Source: Gilvimarinus sp. DA14 | Lineage (GTDB): Bacteria; Pseudomonadota; Gammaproteobacteria; Pseudomonadales; Cellvibrionaceae | Reading direction: 5' to 3' | Length of the DNA: 64,000 bases | Assembly (NCBI RefSeq): GCF_024204685.1 | Contig: NZ_CP100350.1 | Coordinates: forward strand, 3,374,501-3,438,500 | Shown: one piece after another, positions 35,825 through 44,354 of the stretch | Layout: each line of letters begins with the position of its first letter | How positions within the stretch are numbered: position 1 is the stretch's first letter | Program-made: the position numbers and the translations under genes | Notes under the pieces: generated by a model | Seen by the model: only the letters and a program-made list of their open reading frames with translations | Databases searched by the model: none | What the model was told of the DNA's origin: nothing

Positions 35825-37250
35825 CGGGAGTCTCTTGTTCGGAATCGCTGTTTTCAGTTTGTGTGGGTGTGGTTTTGTTTTGCGGTTCGGCAAAAATATG
35901 CTGCAAAATAATATCGCAGACATCCGTGGCTTGAACCTGATGCCCCGGCAGTAAATCCGGGTTACTGCTCATCAACACCGGGGTGGTGTAATCGCTGCCG
36001 TCCCATACCCCGTGTGAACCTTTTAATTGCGACGGGTCGGTGGATATGACATCCAGCACATAGCGAAACCCCAGTTTCTTTTGCAGCAATTTACGCACAA
36101 TGCGCAGCTTGGGCAGCTTGAGTTTGGGGTTTAAAAACATCTCGCAGGGATCAAAGCCCGGCTTTTTGTGAATCTCGACCTGGTTGGCATAATCTGGTGC
36201 GCGAGTATCATCCTGCCAGTAGTAATAGGTAAACCAGCTGTCCGGCTCAGCCAGCAAAATCAGCTCGCCGGCGCGCTCGTGGTCCAAACCGTATTCGGCG
36301 CGCTCGGCGCCTGCGAGCACTTTGGCAACCCCCGGGGTATTACTGAACAAGGCTTTAATCTCGTCGATGTCTTCCGGCGCTTGAATATAAATATGCGCGA
36401 TTTGATGATCGCTCATGGCAAAGGCTCGGCAGGTGTGAAAATCTAGATACTCGCGGCCTAAATCCACTTTCAACGATAACTTACCCGCTTCGCGTAAAAT
36501 TCGGTTGGGGTGCACCGGGCGATTCACCGGGCCAATACCGTATTCGGATAATAAAATAACCTGGCAATCGCGCTCGGTAAAAAAGTCGATCAGCTCGCCC
36601 ACTAAATCATCAATCTCTTGCAGGTCTTTACCTATGTCGCCATCGGGCCCGAACTTTTGCAGGCAGTAATCCAGGTGCGGCAAATACACCAACTGCAAGG
36701 TAGGCGAGTGCTCGGTTTCCACATGCATGGCAGCATCGGCAATCCAGCGGCTGGATTTAATGCTGGTGGCCGGGCCCCAAAAGTGAAACAGCGGAAAGGT
36801 GCCAAGCTTTTCGGTAATGGTTTCACGCAGTTCTAACGGGTAGGTGTAGCAGTCGGGTAGTTTGCGGCCATCCGCTAAATACAGTGGGCGCGGCGTGAGT
36901 GTGTAATCGGCGTCGGTGGCCATGGCGTACCACCAGAAAGTGTTAGAGCAAGTAAAGCTGGCATCGCGCGCGCGGGCAATGTCCCAGATTTTGGGGGCTT
37001 GTATTAACTTATTGCTCTGGCGCCACAGCCACACTTCGTTTTGATCGCGAAAATACCAGCCGTTGGCGACAATACCGTGCTCGCTGGGTTGCTTGCCGGT
37101 TAAGTAGGTGGCCTGTGCGGCGCAGGTAACCGCCGGAGTAACCGGCTTGATGGTGGTGCTGTGCCCGGCCAGGCGGTTGATGTTGGGGGTGTGTTCACCC
37201 AATAACGCGCGGGTTAGGCCGACTACATTTAGAACGACGGTTCTCTGCAT
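35817..37250 (-). CDS. eboF: Alkaline phosphatase/phosphodiesterase-superfamily protein EboF
   Basis: A 477-residue protein of the type I phosphodiesterase/nucleotide pyrophosphatase fold. It has the nucleophile region TPAVTCAAQATYLTG, LVYLPHLDY, LLSEYG and the metal site GSHG. The first metal-ligand motif, usually an Asp-Gly pair after a hydrophobic strand, reads VVLNVVGLT here, so the usual aspartate is not at that position. This could be family-specific. No signal peptide is seen. It follows eboE after a 471-bp gap with a palindromic element and overlaps eboC. Confidence 0.82.
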   Translation of the reverse strand: MQRTVVLNVVGLTRALLGEHTPNINRLAGHSTTIKPVTPAVTCAAQATYLTGKQPSEHGIVANGWYFRDQNEVWLWRQSNKLIQAPKIWDIARARDASFTCSNTFWWYAMATDADYTLTPRPLYLADGRKLPDCYTYPLELRETITEKLGTFPLFHFWGPATSIKSSRWIADAAMHVETEHSPTLQLVYLPHLDYCLQKFGPDGDIGKDLQEIDDLVGELIDFFTERDCQVILLSEYGIGPVNRPVHPNRILREAGKLSLKVDLGREYLDFHTCRAFAMSDHQIAHIYIQAPEDIDEIKALFSNTPGVAKVLAGAERAEYGLDHERAGELILLAEPDSWFTYYYWQDDTRAPDYANQVEIHKKPGFDPCEMFLNPKLKLPKLRIVRKLLQKKLGFRYVLDVISTDPSQLKGSHGVWDGSDYTTPVLMSSNPDLLPGHQVQATDVCDIILQHIFAEPQNKTTPTQTENSDSEQETPDA

Positions 37251-37721
37251 ATTAATCTCGTATCTTATTTAGATTCTCAATATAGTGTTTGAAGATTTAC
37301 TGTTAGCTTTCCCAAGGTTCTTGCTTCGTCCCGTTTGGATTGAATGCGCCAACAGGTATACGTAGATCACTTTAGCCTAGCTACGAAGTGTCGATTTATG
37401 CAGCCCCTGCAGCCAGCCGAGTGGAAGCCTATTTTAGGGGGTAAGCAAACAGGACGTTTGCGCAAGCATCGCCAGTGCATGGACGCCCTGTCGATGCGGC
37501 CCTCTAAAATTGGCTGGAGCGAGGGAACCCGAAGGGCGTAGCTGCCGGGGTGGCCTTTCTTTTGGTGACTTTTCTTTGGCCAAACAAAGAAAAGTCACTC
37601 GCCACGCTCGGCGAGACGAGCTTATTAAAAAAGTCCGCGTTAGCGGCGACCTGTTCCCTCGTGTTTCCGCTTATTTCAACATATTAGCGCAGGGTTCAGC
37701 ACACATAAAAGGGCATTGTAA
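37251..37721. other. Gene-free stretch between eboF and eboE with a palindromic intergenic element
   Basis: This 471-bp stretch splits an otherwise overlapping operon. The part next to eboF (37251-37440) shows nothing I can support. The part from about 37475 to 37640 contains a GC-rich leader (GCGAGGGAACCCGAAGGGC at 37519-37537) followed by a long perfect palindrome. Such CTTTCTTTTGG..CAAAGAAAAG elements recur between genes in several gammaproteobacteria, from memory. Small open frames here have no ribosome-binding site and no recognisable product. Confidence 0.6.
37565..37598. repeat. Perfect 14-bp inverted repeat in the ebo operon gap
   Basis: GTGACTTTTCTTTG (37565-37578) and CAAAGAAAAGTCAC (37585-37598) pair perfectly across the loop GCCAAA. 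It may form a cruciform or an RNA hairpin between eboE and eboF, and would lower or protect the distal message. Confidence 0.85.
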
Positions 37722-38840
37722 TTACCCCCTTAGCAACAGCTGATTTACCCATTCAAGCTCGCGGGCTATATTTTCGCCCACGCTGCCGTGGCGCAGGTTC
37801 TCCGGTATTGCGGTAAAGCTGTAGGTCTCGACTTCCAGCGGGACTGACTTGTCCAATAAAGGTAGCAGCTCGCGCAGAAACTGCTGGGTGGTGCCCACTC
37901 GGCCTAGGTGCTGCAAAAAAATGGGTACGTGAAAGTGCACTCGACATTCATCGAATACATCTCCGCGCTCGCAGGCGGCGGCAAATTCGGGCAAATCGGT
38001 AAAGCGGTGTAGCTCGCCGGTTTCACTGTGGCGCGCAACGCTCTGATGCAAGTAAACCGGCTCGTCAAAATTCAGTAGCGCTTTTATTTCCTCACCTGTG
38101 GCTTTTAAGGCACTGGATACCTGCACCTTGCCCAGGGGGATTTGCGCCTCGCGCAACTTCTGTAAACACTGGGTGGCGTCTTCAAATTCTACCGCTTGAT
38201 GGCAGGCGTCAAAGCACAGACCCACGTAGTCGCGCAAATCATCGGGTAAATCTAAGCGCGCAAAAAAGTCGATTGCCTCGGCGGTAGTTTCCAGTACGCA
38301 GGCGGGTTCCGGCTCTATGGCCAGTACCAGCTTGGTGCCGGTGCGCGCAAAGATATCGCGGTAGTGCTCGGCTACTTCGCGCACATGGGCGATGGCCTGA
38401 GGCCAATCCGCATCATTAAAAGCCGGTTTAAACGCAATGGGCACGGTGGAGATGGAAATGCGTTCGGCGCCGGGCTCAAGGGCGACGGCTAAATCGCCCA
38501 GGCGTTTGCTGTACTCGACCCTAGCGCGCTCGCGCCAGTCGGGCAGATAGACGTTTTCTTTAACCCGGGTTTGGTGAAAGGTGCCGTAGGGGAAGCCGTT
38601 AATGGTGAGTAAGTAAGCGTTGTGTTGTTCGCACCATTGGCGAAACTCGGCAATGGCGTGGTCGTCAGCCTCCAGAACCGCTTGCTGAGCGATACGCAGG
38701 CCCAGCGGAAACGGGGCATTGCTCTTTAAACGCTGTTTTACTTCAAGCGCGTGGCTGTTGAGGTTGTGCATAACATCCGCCCAGGATTCGCCCGGGTGGA
38801 TGTTGCTGCAATAGGTAACGGCGGGGTTTACTCTGGCCAT
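37722..38840 (-). CDS. eboE: TIM-barrel protein EboE
   Basis: A protein of about 372 residues in the sugar phosphate isomerase/epimerase TIM-barrel family, of the EboE (metabolite traffic) type. It starts ARVNPAVTYCSNIHPGESW and carries LVLAIEPEPACVLE, GLCFDACHQAVEF and KVQVSSALKA, which supply Glu, His and Asp as likely metal ligands. The substrate is unknown. I chose ATG 38840, which has GGGGGG upstream and overlaps eboD by 13 bp. The last codons lie just before the palindromic gap. Confidence 0.83.
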   Translation of the reverse strand: MARVNPAVTYCSNIHPGESWADVMHNLNSHALEVKQRLKSNAPFPLGLRIAQQAVLEADDHAIAEFRQWCEQHNAYLLTINGFPYGTFHQTRVKENVYLPDWRERARVEYSKRLGDLAVALEPGAERISISTVPIAFKPAFNDADWPQAIAHVREVAEHYRDIFARTGTKLVLAIEPEPACVLETTAEAIDFFARLDLPDDLRDYVGLCFDACHQAVEFEDATQCLQKLREAQIPLGKVQVSSALKATGEEIKALLNFDEPVYLHQSVARHSETGELHRFTDLPEFAAACERGDVFDECRVHFHVPIFLQHLGRVGTTQQFLRELLPLLDKSVPLEVETYSFTAIPENLRHGSVGENIARELEWVNQLLLRG

Positions 38841-39973
38841 ACGCCCCCCAGCAATTGCTGGCGGCACTCTTCCATGGTGTGATGATCAATCTCGTTGACT
38901 TCGATCGCGGCGCCTTCGCGGGTGAGCAACGTAATGCAGAGCTTGCCGCCTAAGTGTTCGCGAAAATCTTCCAGCGCTTTGTGAATATCCAGTGATTCCA
39001 GTGCCGGGTGATTCAGAGTGAAGCCTACCCCTTCTAAGGTGGAGCGAATGCGTTCCACGCTTTCAATACCAATCATGCCTTTGAGGTAGGAGTAAAGCGA
39101 GTCCAGGGCAATGCCTATGGCCACCGCCTCGCCGTGGCGCAGCTCGCTGCCTGACAGCTCTTCTAGGCGGTGGGCGCACCAGTGACCAAAATCCAGCGGC
39201 CGGGCGCTGCCCTGCTCAAAGGGGTCGCCGCTGCTGCGAATATGGTTCAGGTGCAGCTCGGCGCAGCGGGTGATCATTCGCTCGGTGGGCTCTTGCGCAA
39301 ACTCAGCGAGTGGCCCGCGGTTTTCGTACAGCCAGTTAAAAAACTCACCGTCGCGAATCAGCGCGACTTTAATTGCTTCGGCAATGCCGCTGACTTTATC
39401 GCGCTGGGGCAGGGTGGAGAGAAAATCAAAATCGTTAATGACTGCAAAGGGCGCGGCGAAGGTGCCGAGATAATTTTTGCGGCCGCGGTAGTTGATGGCG
39501 TTTTTTACACCGATACCTGCATCGTTTTGGGCCAGCACGGTAGTGGGCATACGAATAAGGCGAATACCCCGGTGGGCCGTTGCCGCGGCATAGCCAATGG
39601 CATCTACCACCGCGCCGCCGCCAATCACCAGGGCAAAGCTGTGGCGATCGATATTTTGGGTTTGGGTGCGCTGGTAAAACTCGTCCACCTCGATAGGGTC
39701 GGATTTACTGATTTCGCCGCCGCGTACAATCAGTGGCGGGTCGATCAGCTCTAGCACATCGCCGTGAACTTCGGCGTACAGTTGCAGGCGGTCGACAATA
39801 TCCGGGTGCGCCTCAAGTACATTCTGATCGATGACTGGCAGTATCCGGTGGGGCCCCTCTCCGGCGCGACCGAGAATATCGGTCAATACAGTGCTTTCAG
39901 GTGCCAGGGTATCCCGGTCAAAGCAGACCGGGAAGGCGTAATTCATGGTGAAGCTTTGCTCTATCTGATACAC
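38828..39973 (-). CDS. eboD: 3-dehydroquinate synthase-like protein EboD
   Basis: A sugar-phosphate cyclase-like protein of about 381 residues related to 3-dehydroquinate synthase. It has the NAD site GGGAVVDAIGYAAATAHRG, PTTVLAQNDAGIGVKNAIN, and metal-site blocks EAIKVALIRD and LDFGHWCAHRLEEL..HGEAVAIG. EboD proteins are distant from AroB and their reaction is not settled. The start is uncertain: GTG 39973 (MYQIEQSF) has AAAGG at good spacing and keeps an N-terminus that looks conserved, while ATG 39946 is the nearest ATG. It begins 12 bp after eboB. Confidence 0.83.
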   Translation of the reverse strand: MYQIEQSFTMNYAFPVCFDRDTLAPESTVLTDILGRAGEGPHRILPVIDQNVLEAHPDIVDRLQLYAEVHGDVLELIDPPLIVRGGEISKSDPIEVDEFYQRTQTQNIDRHSFALVIGGGAVVDAIGYAAATAHRGIRLIRMPTTVLAQNDAGIGVKNAINYRGRKNYLGTFAAPFAVINDFDFLSTLPQRDKVSGIAEAIKVALIRDGEFFNWLYENRGPLAEFAQEPTERMITRCAELHLNHIRSSGDPFEQGSARPLDFGHWCAHRLEELSGSELRHGEAVAIGIALDSLYSYLKGMIGIESVERIRSTLEGVGFTLNHPALESLDIHKALEDFREHLGGKLCITLLTREGAAIEVNEIDHHTMEECRQQLLGGVWPE

Positions 39974-39985
39974 GTACAACTGCCT

Positions 39986-40882
39986 TTAATTTTTGACGGG
40001 CTCGTCAATGCGAGGTTGCTGACCGCGCAGCACAGTGTTGTCGCTGAACTTTTGCGACTGGTCGATAACCGGTTGTCGCAGTAGCTCTTCAACGTCAATT
40101 TGCCCGGACTGGGCGTAGGCGTCCAGGGCATTCTGCCAGCAGGTAAGTTCAATGGCCGCTTTGTCGATGCCTCGCTCTTGCATTAAATGCGCGGTTTTGG
40201 GCACTGACAGTGGGTCGCTCACGCCCCAGTCCGCCGAGCTGTCGACGATAATGCGCTCGGGGCCGTACTGGCGTACCACTTCTACCATCCGCTCCGAGCC
40301 CATTTTGGTATTGGGGTAAATGGTAAAGGCCGCCCAGGCGCCGGCGTCCAGCACGCTCTGCACGGTTTCTTCGTTGTTGTGATCAATCACCAGCTTTTCC
40401 ATGGGCACGCCTATTTCGCGGGCCACATCAATCGAGCGCAGCACGCCGTTTTTCTTGTCGCGGTGGGGGGTGTGCACCATCACCACCATGTCGTGGTCCA
40501 CGGCAAATTGCAGCTGATGTTGATACACCCACTCTTCGGCGGGGGTCATTTCGTCATAGCCGATTTCACCAATGGCCACCACACCCTCTTTAAGGGCGAA
40601 CTGGGGGAGTAGCTCCAGCGCTTCGCGGGCCAGGCCCTCGTTGTTGGCTTCTTTGGAATTAACGCCAATGGTGCAGTAGTGGGCAATGCCAAACTGCGAA
40701 GCGCGAAAACGCTCCCAGCCTACAAGGCTGGCGAAATAATCAATAAAACTGCCCACGTTGGTGCGCGGTTGGCCCATCCAGAAGGCGGGTTCGATCACCG
40801 CGCGAACACCGGCGGCTGCCATGTTTTGATAGTCGTCGGTGGTTCGGCTGGACATATGAATATGTGGGTCAAAAAATCTCAT
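39986..40882 (-). CDS. eboB: TatD-like metal-dependent hydrolase EboB
   Basis: A 298-residue amidohydrolase-fold protein with the HxH metal motif in FFDPHIHMSSRTTDDY (H7, H9). GVVAIGEIGYDEMT, VMVHTPHRDK and KLVIDHNNEETV follow, and the final metal aspartate lies in IIVDSSADWG. It belongs to the TatD-related EboB group. The substrate is not known. It starts 2 bp after the eboA stop. Confidence 0.85.
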   Translation of the reverse strand: MRFFDPHIHMSSRTTDDYQNMAAAGVRAVIEPAFWMGQPRTNVGSFIDYFASLVGWERFRASQFGIAHYCTIGVNSKEANNEGLAREALELLPQFALKEGVVAIGEIGYDEMTPAEEWVYQHQLQFAVDHDMVVMVHTPHRDKKNGVLRSIDVAREIGVPMEKLVIDHNNEETVQSVLDAGAWAAFTIYPNTKMGSERMVEVVRQYGPERIIVDSSADWGVSDPLSVPKTAHLMQERGIDKAAIELTCWQNALDAYAQSGQIDVEELLRQPVIDQSQKFSDNTVLRGQQPRIDEPVKN

Positions 40883-40884
40883 GG

Positions 40885-41790
40885 CTAACTCTCGCTCTGT
40901 CCCGCCACCAGGCGGGCAAAATGGGTTTGTTGAGTAAGTCCGCCCAGGGCGTCATCTATGGCCTGGGCCACTTCGGTGTCCGCTTCGCTGGCGGCTAATG
41001 ACTGTACATGGGTTTGCAAATCTGCGCGCACCAGTCCGAAAATTATGGCTTTGCGCTCGCGCGCATCGGCGCCCACCCAGCGGCGCTCTGCCAGAGCCTT
41101 TAATCGCGCGGCGTCCTGGCTGCCAAAACACAGCCACAATCCCACCGGTAGGCTGCGCCCGGCGCTTTCACGCTCTTCAGCATAGTCCAGTGCCATTCGA
41201 GTCAGTTCGGCCGAGCGGCGCTGATCAAGCCCCACAACCCGCCACAGCGGCAAATCCAGAAACAGGGCCTTCATTACCAGCTGGTGCCAGGCTGTATCGT
41301 CAAAGTGCTTGGCCGGATAGGGCGAATCCAGCGCAATGGCCTGGAAAACGCTCAGCATATTGGTGCGGCATCCCTCTCCGGCGCGCCAGACAAAGCGCTT
41401 TCCCGCCGGTAAAAAGGGCAGGGCGCGGTACAGGGCGCAGGTTTCGCCTTCGTCGGCATAGACGAACTGGGCTTCAAAATCCTCCGCAAACTGCTCGCTC
41501 TCAATATCGCGGCGCTGGCAGATAAGTGCGACTCTGAGTAGCTCCAGTAGGTTCCAGTCGTCCATCACCAAGCCGGGTAAAGCCGCGCTCACCTCCTGTT
41601 GTTCAATACCACTCAATCCCAGCGGGCGCCTTTTGCTATAGCGGCTAGCCAGAGCAAGCAGCGCGGCAAAACGGTTTCTGCTGCAGTTTGCTGCCAGTTC
41701 GGTGCGGGCGTTATGCCAAAACTTCCGCGCTTTGTCGTCCAGGCGGGGCAGGAGCAGCTTTTCAAGTAACGTATCTGGTGTCTCTGTCAT
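40885..41790 (-). CDS. eboA: EboA family protein
   Basis: A 301-residue all-helical protein that heads the ebo operon. The helical repeats include FAALLALASRYSKRRPLG, WNLLELLRVALIC and FDDTAWHQLVMKALFL, the pattern of EboA. It has no signal peptide and no catalytic motif. In other bacteria the ebo genes are tied to scytonemin and related specialised metabolism and are thought to help move precursors across the membrane. The 186-bp region to the divergent djlA must hold the ebo promoter, but I see no clear consensus site. Confidence 0.83.
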   Translation of the reverse strand: MTETPDTLLEKLLLPRLDDKARKFWHNARTELAANCSRNRFAALLALASRYSKRRPLGLSGIEQQEVSAALPGLVMDDWNLLELLRVALICQRRDIESEQFAEDFEAQFVYADEGETCALYRALPFLPAGKRFVWRAGEGCRTNMLSVFQAIALDSPYPAKHFDDTAWHQLVMKALFLDLPLWRVVGLDQRRSAELTRMALDYAEERESAGRSLPVGLWLCFGSQDAARLKALAERRWVGADARERKAIIFGLVRADLQTHVQSLAASEADTEVAQAIDDALGGLTQQTHFARLVAGQSES

Positions 41791-41976
41791 AGCGTGATGT
41801 TCTTATCAGTTGTGCGCCGATTATACGGAATGCCTCTACCAGGCGCGAGGTACTCATGGCCCCTGCAGGGCGCGAATGGGTTAAGAATTGTTGCCCTTCG
41901 TAGGCCCTAGGCAGCCAGCGGGCGGCCTGCCTATGGTAAGCTTAGCGGCTTTGTACGGCTGGAGATCAAATTAACG

Positions 41977-42774
41977 ATGGGTAAGCTCGTTGGCGGTATT
42001 ATCGGTTTTGTGATCGGGTTTATTCCCGGGGCCATCCTCGGGGTCATACTCGGCCATTTGTTTGACAAGGGCTATGCGGCCAATGTGCGTCAGCCCTCGC
42101 AAGCGGATCGAGACGCCATTGGCAAAAGCTTTTTTGAAACCACGTTTACCCTTTTGGGGTATTTGGCCAAGGCCGATGGGCGGGTCAGTGAAGCGGAGGT
42201 TGCGCAAACCGAACAGCTGATGACGCAAATGGGGTTGACCGCCGAGCAGCGCCGTGAAGCAATCGCCTTGTTTAAGACCGGCTCTGCTAAAGATTTCGAT
42301 CCCAACCCTACCATGGCAGCTTTTCGCGCTCAGTGTGGTCGTCGCCATAACCTGGTGCAAATGCTGTTGTCTTACCTGGTTAATCTGGCTCTTGCCGATG
42401 GCAGTTTTGATGCCGCAGAAGAGAAAGTGTTGCGTGAGATAGCGGCGGGGCTGGGCATTAACGGTTTTGCCTTTGAGCAAATACTGAAAATGATCAAAGC
42501 GCAGAACGCTTTTGCTGGCGGCGGCTACCGCCAGGGTGCGGGCGGTGGCAATCAGTCGAGCCCGAACGCACTGGCTGAGGCCTATGCCGCTCTGGGGGTA
42601 GAATCCTCCGCCTCTGACGCTGAGGTTAAGCGCGCCTATCGCAAATTAATGAGTCAATATCATCCGGATAAACTAGCGGGCCAAGGCCTTCCAGAGGATG
42701 CGGTAAAAGCAGCTACTGAGCGATCGAAAGAAATTCAGGTCGCCTACGATCTCATCAAAAAGTCTCGCGCCTAG
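41977..42774 (+). CDS. djlA: Co-chaperone DjlA
   Basis: A 265-residue membrane-anchored DnaJ-type co-chaperone. It has an N-terminal glycine-rich membrane helix (GGIIGFVIGFIPGAILGVILG), a central TerB-like helical domain (about 50-170), a Gly-rich linker, and a C-terminal J domain with the HPD tripeptide in MSQYHPDKL. It stimulates DnaK at the inner membrane and is linked to envelope stress and capsule control in enterics. It ends in a strong bidirectional hairpin shared with the convergent ferritin-like gene. Confidence 0.92.
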   Translation: MGKLVGGIIGFVIGFIPGAILGVILGHLFDKGYAANVRQPSQADRDAIGKSFFETTFTLLGYLAKADGRVSEAEVAQTEQLMTQMGLTAEQRREAIALFKTGSAKDFDPNPTMAAFRAQCGRRHNLVQMLLSYLVNLALADGSFDAAEEKVLREIAAGLGINGFAFEQILKMIKAQNAFAGGGYRQGAGGGNQSSPNALAEAYAALGVESSASDAEVKRAYRKLMSQYHPDKLAGQGLPEDAVKAATERSKEIQVAYDLIKKSRA

Positions 42775-42803
42775 TTCAGGGGAAGGGCTACTTCCCCTGA
42801 ACT
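42773..42803. terminator. Bidirectional terminator hairpin between djlA and the ferritin-like gene
   Basis: A perfect 13-bp stem with TTCAGGGGAAG (42775-42785) and CTTCCCCTGAA (42791-42801) plus two flanking pairs, loop GGCTA. It starts at the djlA stop and lies between convergent genes. Confidence 0.7.
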
Positions 42804-42827
42804 AAATTTGCTGGCGCAATCTGGCGT

Positions 42828-43367
42828 TTATTCGGCAATATGCTCGATTAAATCCACCAGATCGTCGGCGTGCTCTTCTTCTTGCGCCAGCAGATCTTCG
42901 AGAATGCGGCGCGTAGTTGGGTCCTGGTCCCCCACATAGGCAATCATTTCCCGATAGCTGCTGATGGCAATACGCTCGGCAATCAGATCTTCTTTCAGCA
43001 TCTCCAGGGTGTCGCCGCCGCTGTGGTAGTCACTGTGGGCTCGCTTGCTGAGGATATCCGGGTTCATCTCCGGCTCGCCTCCCAGTTGTGAGATGCGTTC
43101 GGCCAGGCGATCTGCGTGCTCCTGCTCTTCTTGCGCGTGCTCCCAAAACTCTTCCGCGGCCGCTTTAGTGCCCCGACCGTTCGCGGTGTAATAGTGGGTC
43201 TTGTAACGCAAAACACAAATCAGTTCCGTCGCCAAAGCCTCGTTCAGCAGCTTTAAAATAGTGGCGCGGTTCTCTGTGTAATCTTCTGTGACGGCGCCCT
43301 TCATCATGTGCTTACGCGCCTGTTCACGGCGTGAATCTAAATCTTGAATAAACGCTGACTGTGCCAT
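42828..43367 (-). CDS. Ferritin-like (bacterioferritin/Dps-type) diiron protein
   Basis: A 179-residue four-helix ferritin-like protein. Likely diiron ligands are Glu48, Glu81-x-x-His84, Glu131 and Glu163-x-x-His166. The helices read ATELICVLRYKTHYY, FWEHAQEEQEHADRLAERI, EDLIAERIAISSYREMI and LLAQEEEHADDLVDLI. It should oxidise and store iron or protect against peroxide. The bacterioferritin haem methionine is not evident in the first helix. It follows the BON gene on the same strand by 64 bp, which puts it under the sigma-54-like promoter at 44158-44174. Confidence 0.82.
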   Translation of the reverse strand: MAQSAFIQDLDSRREQARKHMMKGAVTEDYTENRATILKLLNEALATELICVLRYKTHYYTANGRGTKAAAEEFWEHAQEEQEHADRLAERISQLGGEPEMNPDILSKRAHSDYHSGGDTLEMLKEDLIAERIAISSYREMIAYVGDQDPTTRRILEDLLAQEEEHADDLVDLIEHIAE

Positions 43368-43431
43368 GATCTTCTCCGGTTGCAGCCGGACGGGGTCCGG
43401 CTTGTTGTTAACATTAGTTGTGGCGCGTGAG

Positions 43432-44094
43432 TTAAGAGGCGACCTTCAGGTTGTTGACCACCTTGGTTACACCTTCGCGCTTAGACACAATGGCTTCTGC
43501 CAATTTGCGTTGCGCCTGTGTCTCGACTTCGCCAGACAAAGTGACTTCGTCTTTGTAGGTATCTACATCAATTGATATCCCATTGATGTTAGATGAGGCC
43601 AGTAGCTCGGTTTTAATTGCGGCGGTGGTGGAGATGTCTTCCATATACTGGGAAAAGTTGCGGCCAGTTTCCTGCTCTTGTTCCGAGCCGAGATCCGTTG
43701 CTACCGTTAGTTTGTTTTCGACATCATCAATACCCTCAATGCCGATGGCGACGTTTTCGGCCAGCTCTTTGTCTATATCGCTGGATACTTCGCCCTTAAG
43801 GGTTGCGGTGTCGTCGTCGACGCTGATGTCGATTTCAAATGGGTTCAGATGCTCGTTCAGAATTAGCGCAGTTTCCAGCTTGCTTTCAATCCAGCCGTCG
43901 CGGAAGGCCTCCTGAGTGTTGTCCCAGTTTTGCTCACTGTCTTGCTTGAATTCCGCCCAGTATTCCTCGGCGCTGCGTTTGTCGTCATAAGCACCCTGCG
44001 AGTTAGCGCCTACCGCAGTCGAAATAGAAAAAGCAGTGACCAGCGCGACGGACGTTACCGGTGCAATAAATGACTGTAAGGCTTTGCGTTTCAT
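43432..44094 (-). CDS. Periplasmic protein with two BON domains
   Basis: A 220-residue exported protein. A signal peptide (SVALVTAFSISTAVGA) is followed by a charged spacer and two BON domains, about residues 68-135 (ESKLETALIL..DISVDDDTATLKGEV) and 150-219 (AAIKTELLA..DTYKDEVTLSGEV). BON proteins such as OsmY bind lipids and protect the envelope under osmotic stress. A sigma-54-type promoter lies 64 bp upstream. It probably leads a two-gene operon with the ferritin-like gene. Confidence 0.87.
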   Translation of the reverse strand: MKRKALQSFIAPVTSVALVTAFSISTAVGANSQGAYDDKRSAEEYWAEFKQDSEQNWDNTQEAFRDGWIESKLETALILNEHLNPFEIDISVDDDTATLKGEVSSDIDKELAENVAIGIEGIDDVENKLTVATDLGSEQEQETGRNFSQYMEDISTTAAIKTELLASSNINGISIDVDTYKDEVTLSGEVETQAQRKLAEAIVSKREGVTKVVNNLKVAS

Positions 44095-44157
44095 TTCGTG
44101 TCTCCTGACTCGTTAAATGCTTGCGAATAACTTTGTGAAAAGTACTGCCCGGATAAA

Positions 44158-44174
44158 TGCGCAAACTGTGCCAA
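44158..44174 (-). promoter_or_regulatory. Sigma-54 promoter for the BON gene
   Basis: On the - strand, TTGGCACAGTTTGCGCA has the -24 GG and -12 GC with exact spacing. The predicted start is near 44147, about 53 bp before the BON start codon. Confidence 0.72.
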
Positions 44175-44227
44175 TTTTGAATGGCCCGTAATCACGGGCT
44201 TGGTGGCAGTGTCCGCAGCGCGTTCGT

Positions 44228-44248
44228 GAAAAAAGTGCAGGTTTTTTG
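44228..44248. promoter_or_regulatory. Possible activator site between divergent sigma-54 promoters
   Basis: A dyad of AAAAAA (44229-44234) and TTTTTT (44242-44247) flanks GTGCAGG. It lies about 55 bp upstream of one sigma-54-like promoter and about 50 bp upstream of the other, so one bound activator could serve both. Confidence 0.35.
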
Positions 44249-44297
44249 TAAGGAAGAAAGAAAAGAGGGTTTAAATCGAATTTTTACTGGTATGAAT

Positions 44298-44314
44298 TTG
44301 GCATTGTGGTTGTG
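44298..44314 (+). promoter_or_regulatory. Sigma-54-like promoter for the AI-2E permease gene
   Basis: TTGGCATTGTGGTTGTG has the -24 TTGGCA and, at exact spacing, TTGT at -12. The predicted start is near 44325, 30 bp before the ATG. Confidence 0.6.
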
Positions 44315-44354
44315 ATGTATTAATTGAACTTCAATTAAAAAGGCTCCCCTGACG

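Noticed and set aside
37344-37743. Small open frames in the eboE-eboF gap
   Set aside because: They cover the palindromic element, lack ribosome-binding sites, and the products look like translated repeat sequence.
39170-39754. 194-codon + strand frame opposite eboD
   Set aside because: eboD on the - strand has intact family motifs; the opposite frame has none.
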